A DNA stretch of 64,000 nucleotides from Jannaschia formosa (GTDB taxonomy: Bacteria > Pseudomonadota > Alphaproteobacteria > Rhodobacterales > Rhodobacteraceae): NCBI RefSeq assembly GCF_003340555.1, contig NZ_QPLJ01000002.1:1-64000 (forward strand), given 5' to 3'. Below, one piece after another: positions 32,797-40,587 of the stretch. Position 1 is the stretch's first letter. The number at the start of each line of letters is the position of its first letter. The translations under genes were made by a program, and so were the position numbers. The notes beneath the pieces are model-generated. The model was not told where the DNA came from. It ran no database searches and was given only the letters and a program-made list of their open reading frames with translations.

Positions 32797-33453
32797 CGGG
32801 ACGTTCCATCTGTTCGTTGAGCTTGGCGACCATCACCGCTTCGATGACGGGCAGCAGTTCGGCCATGGCGAGCGGCGGCACGCCGAGGGCGTCACCGAGC
32901 GCCAGCGCGGCGGACATGTCCCAGCCGATCACCGCGCCCGGCAGCACGCGGAGCTGGCCGCCGAGACGGCCGACCAGGTCCCAGACCTGCCAACCCTCCG
33001 GCGTTTCCGGGCGGTTCAGCCGCGCCGGGCAGTCCGGGCAGGCTTGCGTGCAGGCTTGGCAGTAGCGCTCGCCCCCGCCGAAGGACCATTCGGCGAGAGC
33101 GCGGAGGCGTTTTTTTCCTGTTCCAGGAGCAGGCCTTTCGAGACGTAGGTCAACTGGAACGCCTCGAAGATCGGCCAGATGTCGAGCAGCGCGTCGATGG
33201 CCTCGGGGCTCGGGTCGATGGGGTTGCCGTCGGCGTCGCCGATGCCGTCCCAGCCGAGCACCGCCCGCCGCGCAAGCGCCTTGGCGAAAGCGACGGCCCG
33301 CTCTTCATCGGAAGCCTCCTCGGGCACCGCCTCGACGGCCGGGTCGCTGCGCGTCGCCACCATCAGCGCCGTGGTCAGCGGGAGCAGCTGCACCCGGACG
33401 CCGGGAGCGAGGTCATGCCAGCGCGGGGCGTTGGTCAGGTCGAGCGTCAGCAT
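32789..33453 (-). CDS. Tail assembly chaperone, -1 frameshift fusion (gpGT analogue)
   Basis: At 33115-33109 the zero frame reads GAA AAA AAC. A -1 slip continues as CGC CTC CGC and so on, giving RLRALAEWSFGGGERYCQAC with further cysteines (CPDCPARL). It then runs through VWDLVGRLGGQLRVLPG to a TGA at 32789, overlapping the tape-measure start at 32796. The fusion is about 221 residues: 115 shared plus 106 new. The extension has no good start of its own upstream of its conserved part, so frameshifting is the simplest way to express it. The C-x2-C and C-x3-C pairs suggest a zinc site. Frameshifting is inferred from sequence, not shown. Confidence 0.75.
33016..33453 (-). CDS. Tail assembly chaperone, zero-frame product (gpG analogue)
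   Basis: A 145-residue protein from the ATG at 33453 (MLTLDLTNAPRWHDLAPGVRVQ; overlaps the tail tube stop by one base). The body to about residue 115 is compact. After the slippery site the frame encodes a low-complexity Ala/Pro/Lys-rich end (SAGASATAKPARKPARTARRG) with no look of a folded domain. Position between tail tube and tape measure and the frameshift signal identify it as the short tail assembly chaperone. Confidence 0.78.
   Translation of the reverse strand: MLTLDLTNAPRWHDLAPGVRVQLLPLTTALMVATRSDPAVEAVPEEASDEERAVAFAKALARRAVLGWDGIGDADGNPIDPSPEAIDALLDIWPIFEAFQLTYVSKGLLLEQEKNASALSPNGPSAGASATAKPARKPARTARRG
33109..33115 (-). other. A-AAA-AAC slippery heptamer for -1 frameshifting
   Basis: On the minus strand, seven A residues followed by C are phased as A AAA AAC relative to the tail chaperone frame (codons GAA AAA AAC). 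This is the most efficient known bacterial -1 slippery heptamer. The seven-A run stands out in this G+C-rich operon. It is located where lambda G/GT-type frameshifts occur. Confidence 0.85.
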
Positions 33454-34394
33454 CAGTAGGTCTCCACATCGTTCACGAGGGTTGCGGTGCACATCCGGCC
33501 GACCACGCTGTCGCGCGCCGCTTGCCAGTCGAAGGTCGCCTGCACGCCCTGCGGCCCGGAAATCTCGATCCGGGGGCGCGGCAGGTAGACGGCGTGCACG
33601 GTGAAGGTGAAGCTTTCGCCCGAGGGGAGGACGTAGGCGAATTCCATCTCGCAGGCCTCGCCGTTGATGGCCTGCGTCACCAGCGTCTGGTCGGCGAAGC
33701 GCACCTCGATCCGGCCGGTCAACGCCGCGATGGACGGGTCCGACCCGTCGATGCGGCCGTCGCTCCGGATGGTCTCGATCCGGTCGAGGTTGTTGGCATA
33801 GGTGATCTCGGCGGAGACCACGTTGCCGAGTGCCGAGCCGTTCCGGGTAATCGCCCCGTTGAAATGTCCGAAGCGCTTCAGCTCCAGCGCGGCGGGCGTT
33901 CCGGCGCTGGTGGTCGTGCCCACCGTCTCACCCTGCGCCACCAGCCGCGCAGTGGCGGTCAGCAGGCCCGAGCGCTGCATCTGCCAGGTGATCTGGTCGA
34001 GAACGCAGCCGGAATACATCGCGTAGCGCGGCACCTCCGGCATGCCGGTCTCGATGGACATGCTGGGCAGCGTCCAGGACCCCGACTGGAACTCGTGGCT
34101 GTACGGCGCCTCCGCGCCCGTGGTCGAGGGCGCGCCGAACGCCGCCTTCAGCCAGAAGCCGAAGGCTTCGGCGTCGAGCGGCACGACGACATCGCCGTCC
34201 GCCGTGACGGCGTCCTTGATCGGCGCCAGCGGATCGCGGCCGTAGCCCAGCAGCTCCGAGTTCAGCAGCGGCTGCTCTGCGCCGAGCGACGTGCTGGCGA
34301 AAGGCATGCGGGTGAAGCCGCTGACGGGCGGCGTTCCATAGGTCGTCTCGAACGCAAGCGCCATCAGCGCCCGCGACCCCTGGGCTCGTGCCAT
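33453..34394 (-). CDS. Major tail tube protein (Phage_tube_2-like)
   Basis: A 313-residue protein beginning MARAQGSRALMALAFETTYGTPP, characteristic of this tail-tube family. It has a FQSGSWTLPSMSIETG segment, RYAMYSGCVLDQITWQMQRSG and a C-terminal immunoglobulin-like strand set. It polymerises into the tail tube. A one-base TGATG overlap couples it to the chaperone gene. Confidence 0.85.
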   Translation of the reverse strand: MARAQGSRALMALAFETTYGTPPVSGFTRMPFASTSLGAEQPLLNSELLGYGRDPLAPIKDAVTADGDVVVPLDAEAFGFWLKAAFGAPSTTGAEAPYSHEFQSGSWTLPSMSIETGMPEVPRYAMYSGCVLDQITWQMQRSGLLTATARLVAQGETVGTTTSAGTPAALELKRFGHFNGAITRNGSALGNVVSAEITYANNLDRIETIRSDGRIDGSDPSIAALTGRIEVRFADQTLVTQAINGEACEMEFAYVLPSGESFTFTVHAVYLPRPRIEISGPQGVQATFDWQAARDSVVGRMCTATLVNDVETY

Positions 34395-34418
34395 GGTGTT
34401 CTCCTTGGGTTGTCGGGG

Positions 34419-34838
34419 TCAGCCGAGCGGATCGGCCGTGGAATAGTGCAGCACGACCGGGATCACGGCGGCCTTCAGGCTTGCCGCGCCCTCGACGGGC
34501 AGATCGACCGGGCGCGGCGCTTCCGCCTCGACCCAGTCGCAGAGGCCGCCCAGCGTGCGGTCGGTTGCGAGCGCCGCGCCGATGCTGGCGGTCAACGTGT
34601 CGAAGGCGGCGTCACGCGCCGCGCCCTGCACGAGTGCCTCGATTTCGGCGCGGTGCTGGTAGTGGTAGGCGAGCGGCGATAGCGTCACCTCGGGCTCCCC
34701 CGGCTCGCCATCGCGCAGGATCAGCAGCCCCTCGGCCGGGATGCGCTCGGGCAGCACGTCGCCGCGAAGGGCGGTGGCGGGCAGCGGCGATAGCCGCGCG
34801 TGGAGCGCGGCGAGGACGGTTTCTCGGGAAGTGGGCAT
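34419..34838 (-). CDS. Minor tail / tail terminator-like protein
   Basis: A 139-residue protein (MPTSRETVLAALHARLSPLPA) with a central AYHYQHRAEIEALVQGAARDAAFDTLTASIGAALATDRTLGG stretch split over two helices. It resembles small tail completion or terminator proteins of siphophages, which sit between the head-completion and tail-tube genes, exactly its location here. The assignment rests more on position than on a motif. Confidence 0.6.
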   Translation of the reverse strand: MPTSRETVLAALHARLSPLPATALRGDVLPERIPAEGLLILRDGEPGEPEVTLSPLAYHYQHRAEIEALVQGAARDAAFDTLTASIGAALATDRTLGGLCDWVEAEAPRPVDLPVEGAASLKAAVIPVVLHYSTADPLG

Positions 34839-34860
34839 GCGGAAAACCCCTAGGGATGCG

Positions 34861-34889
34861 TTGCTAGCTCTTCGCGCTCCGCCTATTCA
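34861..34889 (+). promoter_or_regulatory. Candidate promoter for the plus-strand moron gene
   Basis: TTGCTA (34861-34866), 17-base spacer, TATTCA (34884-34889), 34 bases before the TTG start at 34923. It is oriented against the surrounding late operon. The match to the sigma-70 consensus is moderate, but its placement just ahead of an inverted gene supports it. Confidence 0.45.
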
Positions 34890-34922
34890 GCAACTTCAAC
34901 CGAGAGCATTGGAGATAGTCTC

Positions 34923-35405
34923 TTGTCCGAAAAACAGGATCATGCGGCCGAAGACGCGCGAGAGATCTGGAACATACTTCAGACAGCGAAATGCATGGCT
35001 CGTTATGACAAGATCAGCCACGAAATCTTGGCTGAACTCCTGGTCTCGATCGCAACCGGCGGCGAGGTTATTGGCGGCAACAACCGCGGATCCGATGTTC
35101 GCTCCCCGCAATTTGGCCTCATTGAGGTTAAATCGCGGATCCTCGGCACCGATGGCCCTTACCCCCGCGTTTCGTTGAAGCAGCACAATCTCGATAAGGC
35201 GGACTGGTTCGCGGCAGTTCGGTGGCACCGCAACTATGCCCTCTACGACGCGGTCATGCTCCCCAAGCTCGTCGCTCGGGAACTCTACGAGAAGAAGAGG
35301 CAGGCGACCGGGCTGGCGCACATTGGCTGGGCTGATTGGTCGTCAGCTGCCGGTGCCAAAAACATTCGGGCTGAATGCGAAGATGTGATGCATGAGTTGC
35401 GTTAG
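34923..35405 (+). CDS. Moron protein with PD-(D/E)XK nuclease-like signature
   Basis: A 160-residue protein encoded opposite to the late operon between two minor tail genes. It starts at TTG 34923 with GGAGA 7 bases upstream. The stretch GSDVRSPQFGLIEVKSR has Asp58 and Glu68-x-Lys70, the core of PD-(D/E)XK nucleases, and conserved-looking Glu34/Glu38 and Gln/Lys residues follow (RVSLKQHNLDKADW). I do not recognise a named family; a small restriction-like endonuclease is the most likely fold. Own promoter, inverted orientation and lysogen setting are features of a moron, perhaps excluding competing phages. Its end overlaps the end of the DUF6441 gene by 4 bases. Confidence 0.62.
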   Translation: MSEKQDHAAEDAREIWNILQTAKCMARYDKISHEILAELLVSIATGGEVIGGNNRGSDVRSPQFGLIEVKSRILGTDGPYPRVSLKQHNLDKADWFAAVRWHRNYALYDAVMLPKLVARELYEKKRQATGLAHIGWADWSSAAGAKNIRAECEDVMHELR

Positions 35406-36031
35406 AACCGCTGATCCACCCAGTTCGCCACGATCAACCCGGGCACGCTGTCGAGCGCCCGGTCTGCATCCCGGGCGAGGTCCAGCCGCTTCGGCAGCTT
35501 GACCTGCGGCACCAGCAGGAAAATTGGCGCGGTGACCTTGCCTCGCCCGGTCTTCGAGCGTGACACGACCGCCTGACCCTTGGCGTTCAGCCGGCCCTCC
35601 GCCACCAGCAGGCTCGGACCCGTCCGGCGGTAGACGAAGCGCAGGCGCAGGCCACGGCGGCGCTCCCATTCGCCGGGGGTGATCCGGCCGCCGCGGAGGG
35701 ACTTGCCCGCCGCAGGCAGCGGGATCGCCAGCCAGAACCCGTCTTTGGAGCGGATCAGCGGCCCGGTGTCATGGGCACCGACGATCACCGGGGCCTTGGA
35801 CCAGACCAGAGCGGCGGCGTCGAGGCTCTCGCCCGATCTCGGGAAGTTCTGGCTTCGGATCGAGTTGGCGAGCCGGGGGCCGAGCCCCGCGCCGGTGATC
35901 TGCAACCGCCACGCCGACTTCAGCCCGGTCCCGGCCTCGCGCATGGCGGCCGTGACAGCGCGTTCGCCCGCCGCGACCTCGGCCGCCATCATCGCGACGA
36001 TGTCGGGATCGATGTCGAGCTTCAGTTTCAC
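35402..36031 (-). CDS. DUF6441-like minor tail/head-completion protein
   Basis: A 209-residue protein (MKLKLDIDPDIVAMMAAEVAAGERAVTAAMREAG) with RLANSIRSQNFPRSGESLDAAALVWSKAP and DGFWLAIPLPAAGKS, typical of the DUF6441 phage family. It occupies the HK97-gp10/neck position between the head-tail adaptor and tail terminator. The start overlaps the adaptor gene end by 4 bases. Confidence 0.72.
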   Translation of the reverse strand: MKLKLDIDPDIVAMMAAEVAAGERAVTAAMREAGTGLKSAWRLQITGAGLGPRLANSIRSQNFPRSGESLDAAALVWSKAPVIVGAHDTGPLIRSKDGFWLAIPLPAAGKSLRGGRITPGEWERRRGLRLRFVYRRTGPSLLVAEGRLNAKGQAVVSRSKTGRGKVTAPIFLLVPQVKLPKRLDLARDADRALDSVPGLIVANWVDQRF

Positions 36032-36339
36032 GCGGGCCTCAGATCGACGGTCCAGACCAGCCGCTCGCGGTCGCGGACAGGCTCGCCCTGGATGAGGAAG
36101 GCGTCGCCGTCGATCTCGATCCGGTCGCCGGGGCGCGGGTTCGCCACCTCGGCGACGCGCAGATCGATCCGGGTGGTCTCGGACCAGAGCCGCGCGTCGC
36201 CAAAGTCGGTGACCGCATCCGCGCGCCGCGCAACGACACGCACCAGCACGGGCGCGCCGCCGTCAGCGATGTAGACCGCGTCCCGGCCGATGTTCGGATC
36301 GGCGAAGAGCGCGCCGACGGCGGCGGCGAAGGCACTCAT
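36028..36339 (-). CDS. Head-tail adaptor-like protein
   Basis: A 103-residue protein from the ATG at 36339 (MSAFAAAVGALFADPNIGRDAVYI). A beta-rich C-terminal half (RIDLRVAEVANPRPGDRIEIDGDAFLIQGEPV) resembles phage head-tail adaptors of the gpFII/ATP-binding-sugar-transporter-like type. It is tightly packed between the DUF2190 and DUF6441 genes. Confidence 0.65.
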   Translation of the reverse strand: MSAFAAAVGALFADPNIGRDAVYIADGGAPVLVRVVARRADAVTDFGDARLWSETTRIDLRVAEVANPRPGDRIEIDGDAFLIQGEPVRDRERLVWTVDLRPA

Positions 36340-36674
36340 CAGAAGGCCGCGTTCAACCGCACCCGGCCGATTGTGTCGCCCGCGCCGCTGGCCACCGCCT
36401 CGACGGCCGCGCCGATCAGTGTGTTCGATGTCGCCACGTTGGTGGTGCGCTTGTTGGTGTCGTCCCAATAGACCTTGGCGCCGACGGTCCAGGCCTGGGA
36501 GCCGGCCTTGGTGATGTCGAAGACGCCGACGAGCGCAGTCTCGATGGGATCGCCGAGAGCGGCATCTCCGGACGCGATGCCAAAGATGGAGCCGACGAGC
36601 AGGCCATCGCCGGAGGCGACGGCATAGGGCGCGGTCAGGGTGATGGTGTTGCCGGGCTGGACGTAGGTTTTCAT
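36339..36674 (-). CDS. DUF2190 capsid decoration/cement-like protein
   Basis: A 111-residue protein of the DUF2190 family: MKTYVQPGNTITLTAPYAVASGDGLLVG at the start, the WTVGAKVYWDDTNKRTTN core and GRVRLNAAF at the end. Members are found right after major capsid genes and are thought to decorate or cement the shell. It follows the protease-capsid gene by 77 bases, and its stop shares one base with the adaptor start. Confidence 0.85.
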   Translation of the reverse strand: MKTYVQPGNTITLTAPYAVASGDGLLVGSIFGIASGDAALGDPIETALVGVFDITKAGSQAWTVGAKVYWDDTNKRTTNVATSNTLIGAAVEAVASGAGDTIGRVRLNAAF

Positions 36675-36751
36675 AGGGAGGATCCTCGTGGAAAGACGAA
36701 GGGCGGCCCATCAGGACCGCCCGTGTGTCAGGGTTCAGGATGGGGTGCGGG

Positions 36752-38815
36752 TTACGCGCCCGGGTTCTTGTAGAGGCCGCGCCAGTCGATGGCCTTGGCG
36801 CCGAAGTCGAGACGGCACTTGATCTCGACGCCGTCGACGTCGAAGCCGTTGCGCGTCTCGATGTACGCGCCCTGCTGACCTTCGAGATAGGCGTACTCGA
36901 TGGTGTCGATCTGGTTCGGGCTGGCCGCCAGATACCAGGCGGTCTCGCTGGCGGCGTCGAGGCGCGGCTCGCTGATCGGCGCGAGCGTGCGGATCGATTG
37001 CGGCACGACGCTGGACGTCGCGGCGGGCACGAGGTTCTGGGCGACCAGCTGCTCGGCCTTCAGTTCCAGCGAGGCGGGCACGATCAGGAAGGCGGGGCGG
37101 ACGTTCAGCACCGTCTTCTTGTCGAGCCCGGTCTGCTTGGCCATCGCGGCGCGGGCCGCGCCCACCGCATCGACCGCCAGCGCCGCACCGGTGCCCGCGA
37201 GGTTCTTGTGCGTGGTGTGGAACAGCGCGTTGCCGTCGGCCATCGCCGGGTTGGCGGTGATGACGCCCCAGACCACGTCCGACTCCAGCTGCGCGATGGA
37301 GTTGCCATACATCGCCGGGATCCGGGTGAAGGCGTCGAGATCGTCGTTGATCAGCGTCTGCCGGGTGATCGCGACCACCCGGCCATAGGTCTTGACCTTG
37401 TAGCTCTCCTTGCTCTCGCCGAGCGTGCCGCGCTTGAACTCGCCGCTCTCGCCGACCTCCAGCAGCTGTGGAGCTTCGCCGAGCTGCACCCGGTGCATCG
37501 CCTTGAAGTCGGTGGCGAGCACCTGGCGGCAGAACAGCATGAAGGTCCGGGGATAGGCCTCGTAGGCCTGCCGCAGGGTCTTGTTGGTGACGGCCGAGAG
37601 GATCTCGGGGAAGTCGGACGTCGAGTGCAGGGCCCGCGTCGCCACCTCGTCGCGCGAGAGCCCCCGCGTGTTGACCCCGGCATTGCCGAGGCTTTCGCGG
37701 GCCAGTTCCAGCAGCGTCATGCCGCGGTACTGGCGGGCGGCGTCCTCCAGCTGGAACAGCGTGGGGCTGTAGCGATGCAGGAGCGCGTTCGCCACGGCAT
37801 CGCGGCGGGTGATGCGCTCGTCCCGGCCGCCGAGCGGCACGGAGACATGGCCGAAGGTCCGGGTCTCGTCGGACTTCGCGGCCACCTGGTCGAGGATCAG
37901 GCGGCGGGACTCGTCGACGCTGACGCCGCGCTTGACCAGGTCCTCTGCGAAGCCTCGCTCGAGGTTCAGCCGCCCGGCCAGATCGTAGATGGTGGAGACG
38001 CGGTCGCGCTCGGCCTCGCGGGCGCGGGTGGCGACCGCCTCGGTGTCGGGCGCGGGGGCAGCGTCAGGCTTCTGCGGTTTCGTCTGCGCGCGAGTTTCAA
38101 CCTCGCCACGCTGCGGCTCGGTCGTGTTGGCCTTCGGCTCGGTCATAATGGTGTCCTCGGTTTCGACCGGCTCGGTCGGCTGCTGGGTGGCGGGTACGGC
38201 GGCGTCACTCGCCGGGGTCTGGGTCTTGTCCGTCATCGGGGATGCTCCTTGCGGTGTGGGGGCGTCCCGGCGGTGGAGGACGCAGTCGTGAAGGGAGGAT
38301 TGGGCGCGGAAGACGGCGGCGGGGTCGGCGCCGACCGCGACGGCGGAGACCTCGAACGGCGTCCAGTCCACCGCGCGCCAGAGTTCGCGGGCGGCCTCGG
38401 GCTTGGAGACCTCGAAGCGGTGGACCTGGTAGCCGATGGAGACCGCTCGGATGTGCCCTGCCTGGATGTCGCGCCAGATCGGCTCGACATCGGCGCGCTC
38501 GCTGATCCGCACCAGGGCGATGCCGCGTCCATTCTCGATCCGCGCCGACCCCGGCACGACCGAGCCGATGACCGCGTCGAGCGTGTCGAGCTCATGCACC
38601 TTCAGGAAGGGCGCGCCCGCGTTCAGCCGGTCGAGGCGGACATGGGTGGGGTCGAGGCTCAGTTCCTCGTCGTAGGGCTCGCCGAAGAAGGTGGCGCGAC
38701 GGACGCGGGCCCCGGCCGACCAGACCACCTCGACGGTGCGGCTGTCTGCATCGGCCGTGTTGGGCGCAAGCTCCGCCGACCGGCGCATGGCCGGCAGTTC
38801 GATCATCGTGTCCAT
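36752..38815 (-). CDS. Prohead protease - scaffold - major capsid fusion
   Basis: A 687-residue polyprotein. Residues about 10-170 are an S78-type prohead protease: His in FLKVHELDTLDAVIG, Ser in HIRAVSIGYQVHR and FEVSAVAVGADP at the end of the domain. Residues about 195-280 are a Pro/Thr/Glu-rich disordered segment followed by a helical scaffold/delta-like region. The HK97-fold major capsid domain occupies the rest (LARESLGNAGVNTRGLSRDE, YGRVVAITRQTLINDD, LNVRPAFLIVP, YLEGQQGAYIETRNGFDVDGVEIK). Self-cleavage would release the capsid protein. A second start at 38236 could make a scaffold-capsid form. The ATG at 38815 overlaps the portal gene region; the ATG at 38806 is also possible. Confidence 0.88.
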   Translation of the reverse strand: MDTMIELPAMRRSAELAPNTADADSRTVEVVWSAGARVRRATFFGEPYDEELSLDPTHVRLDRLNAGAPFLKVHELDTLDAVIGSVVPGSARIENGRGIALVRISERADVEPIWRDIQAGHIRAVSIGYQVHRFEVSKPEAARELWRAVDWTPFEVSAVAVGADPAAVFRAQSSLHDCVLHRRDAPTPQGASPMTDKTQTPASDAAVPATQQPTEPVETEDTIMTEPKANTTEPQRGEVETRAQTKPQKPDAAPAPDTEAVATRAREAERDRVSTIYDLAGRLNLERGFAEDLVKRGVSVDESRRLILDQVAAKSDETRTFGHVSVPLGGRDERITRRDAVANALLHRYSPTLFQLEDAARQYRGMTLLELARESLGNAGVNTRGLSRDEVATRALHSTSDFPEILSAVTNKTLRQAYEAYPRTFMLFCRQVLATDFKAMHRVQLGEAPQLLEVGESGEFKRGTLGESKESYKVKTYGRVVAITRQTLINDDLDAFTRIPAMYGNSIAQLESDVVWGVITANPAMADGNALFHTTHKNLAGTGAALAVDAVGAARAAMAKQTGLDKKTVLNVRPAFLIVPASLELKAEQLVAQNLVPAATSSVVPQSIRTLAPISEPRLDAASETAWYLAASPNQIDTIEYAYLEGQQGAYIETRNGFDVDGVEIKCRLDFGAKAIDWRGLYKNPGA
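38234..38250 (-). promoter_or_regulatory. Internal ribosome binding site and ATG within the protease-capsid gene
   Basis: On the minus strand AAGGAG (38250-38245) stands 8 bases ahead of an in-frame ATG (38236-38234, codon 194: MTDKTQTP). The match to a Shine-Dalgarno is better than at the annotated gene start. It falls exactly between the protease and scaffold/capsid parts, so it would yield a 494-residue product without the protease. Confidence 0.6.
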
Positions 38816-38819
38816 GAGG

Positions 38820-40379
38820 TCAGTCCTGTTGGTCGGCCTGCGCCGTGTCATTTTCCGCGTCGGCGGCCGGGTCGTCGGTGTCCGGTTCGTCCGTGGCCGG
38901 ATCGTTCGCCGGATCGCCGGTCTGTGCGCTGCCGGTCTTGGTGACGCGACGCGGATCGCTGTCGAGGACCAACCCCAGCGCGTCGAGCTTGGCGTTGGTC
39001 GCGGCGATCTCGGCCAGCACCGCGTCGGGGTTGCGGCCCTGTTTCGCGATCACCTCCGCCAGTGTCATGGTGCCGGACCGGATCGACAGCAGGTTCGCCA
39101 TCGCGTCCTTCTGCGGATCGACCGCCTCGAATTTCGGCGGCGACCATTCCACCGGCACGGTCGGCGACGGGATCAGCCCCGCCGCCCATGCAGCCTCGGT
39201 GAACCAGCGCCAGACCGGCGCGCAGAACATCGGGATGAACAGCTGCCATTGCACGGCGTCGATCTGGCGGCGGAACTCCACCAGCCCCGCCCGGATCGAG
39301 GAATAGTTCACCTGGCTGAGATCGCCGGTCAGCAGCTCGTAGGGCACCCGGAACCCGGCCGAGATCGTGTGCAGGCTGGCCCGCTTGTATTCTCCATAGC
39401 CCCCGGTGGCCGAAGGCTGGTTGAAGCGGATGTCCTTGCCGCCCCGCGCATAGGCGATCAGCCCCGGCTCGAACTGCTCCACCCGGTTACCGTCGGCATC
39501 GACCACGGAGGGCGCGATGCCCTGCTGCGCCTCCTCGTCGCCGAAGACGATGGCCGTCACGCAGGCCTCGGTCTTCTTGCGGACCAGTTCGGCCACCTCG
39601 TAGTCGTCGAGATCGCGCAGGCTGCGGATCACTGGCGCGCCCCAGGGAACGCCGCGCGCCTGCGTGCGCTGCTTCTCGTAGACATGGGCGATCTCGGTCG
39701 CCGGGACCGGGCGGCTTTGCAGGCCGTTCTGCAACGCCCCATAGGCGTCGCCCGGATGCTCGGCGTGGAGCCAGTAGGCCCGGCGCTTGCCGACCGGGTC
39801 TAACTCGATGCCCTGCACAAGGCGTCCTGCGCCGATAGCGCCGGATTTCGTGGCGTCGAGGAAGTCGGCCTCCAGGACCTGCAATTGCAGCGGTACCGGC
39901 AGGCCATCGCTTGCTCGCCGCAGGCGGCGGCGCACCAGCACCTCGCCAGCCTCGACCATCTCGCGGCAGATCAGCGTCTGCAGGCCGTAGAAGTCGAGCT
40001 GACCGTCGGCGTCGCACTCCGCCGTCCACCGCTCGAAGAGCGCATCGACCTTCCGGTCCAGCGTGTCGTCACCGCTGGCGGCGCGCGGCATGATGCCCGC
40101 GCCGATGATGTTGTTCACCAGCACCGCCACGGCCTTGGCCGCATGCGGGTTGTTGCGCACCAGATCGCGCATCCGGTCGCGCAGCAGCGCCCCGGCCACG
40201 CCGATCTCGGTGTCGGCCGAGGATCCGGGCGCGCGCCAGCCCTCGGTGCGCCGTCCGCGTGCGGCGCCGTCATAGCCCCGCGTCAGTGTTTCGAAGGCCT
40301 GGCGCGCCAGCACGCGGCGGGCCGCCATGCGCGGGGCCACCGATGCGATGGCGTGGTCGAACCAGGTCGCCGACATCAC
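38820..40379 (-). CDS. Portal protein (lambda gpB-like)
   Basis: A 519-residue lambda-family portal: RDLVRNNPHAAKAVAVLVNNIIGAG near the start, WTAECDADGQLDFYGLQTLICREMVEAGEVLVRRR, then a middle part with HVYEKQRTQARGVPWGAPVI, and YSSIRAGLVEFRRQIDAVQWQLFIPMFCAPVW near the end. An acidic Asp/Pro-rich tail follows (TDEPDTDDPAADAEND). It forms the dodecameric DNA gate of the head. It is coupled by ATGA to the gpW-like gene upstream. Confidence 0.95.
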   Translation of the reverse strand: MMSATWFDHAIASVAPRMAARRVLARQAFETLTRGYDGAARGRRTEGWRAPGSSADTEIGVAGALLRDRMRDLVRNNPHAAKAVAVLVNNIIGAGIMPRAASGDDTLDRKVDALFERWTAECDADGQLDFYGLQTLICREMVEAGEVLVRRRLRRASDGLPVPLQLQVLEADFLDATKSGAIGAGRLVQGIELDPVGKRRAYWLHAEHPGDAYGALQNGLQSRPVPATEIAHVYEKQRTQARGVPWGAPVIRSLRDLDDYEVAELVRKKTEACVTAIVFGDEEAQQGIAPSVVDADGNRVEQFEPGLIAYARGGKDIRFNQPSATGGYGEYKRASLHTISAGFRVPYELLTGDLSQVNYSSIRAGLVEFRRQIDAVQWQLFIPMFCAPVWRWFTEAAWAAGLIPSPTVPVEWSPPKFEAVDPQKDAMANLLSIRSGTMTLAEVIAKQGRNPDAVLAEIAATNAKLDALGLVLDSDPRRVTKTGSAQTGDPANDPATDEPDTDDPAADAENDTAQADQQD

Positions 40380-40585
40380 CGATCCCCGCGCGAGAAGCCC
40401 GCGAGCCCCGCCACCGGCAGCGGCCGTGTGGTGCCCGCGATGGCGCGCTCGATGGTGCGGATGCGCGCCAGCAGATCCTCGGCCGAGCCGTAGTCGACGG
40501 ACTTGCCGTCATAGCTGACCCGGGTCGTGCCGCTGGCATAGGCGCGGCGCAGCGCCGAAAGCTCGGTTTCCGTCCAGTCGGTCAT
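40376..40585 (-). CDS. gpW-like head-tail joining protein
   Basis: A 69-residue protein from the ATG at 40585 (MTDWTETELSALRRAYASG). It has VSYDGKSVDYGSAEDLLARIRTIERAI, the gpW-family pattern. In lambda-type phages gpW caps the portal and is encoded between terminase and portal, as here. Confidence 0.85.
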   Translation of the reverse strand: MTDWTETELSALRRAYASGTTRVSYDGKSVDYGSAEDLLARIRTIERAIAGTTRPLPVAGLAGFSRGDR

Positions 40586-40587
40586 GT

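Noticed and set aside
30595-32820. A 741-codon plus-strand open frame opposite the tape measure gene
   Set aside because: Antisense shadow: no domain, skewed composition, no ribosome site, and the minus-strand frame has tape-measure features.
22311-33453. The tail genes as a genuine gene transfer agent
   Set aside because: Terminase, portal and head genes are lambda-type, and the element has integrase, replication and lysis genes; a GTA would lack these.
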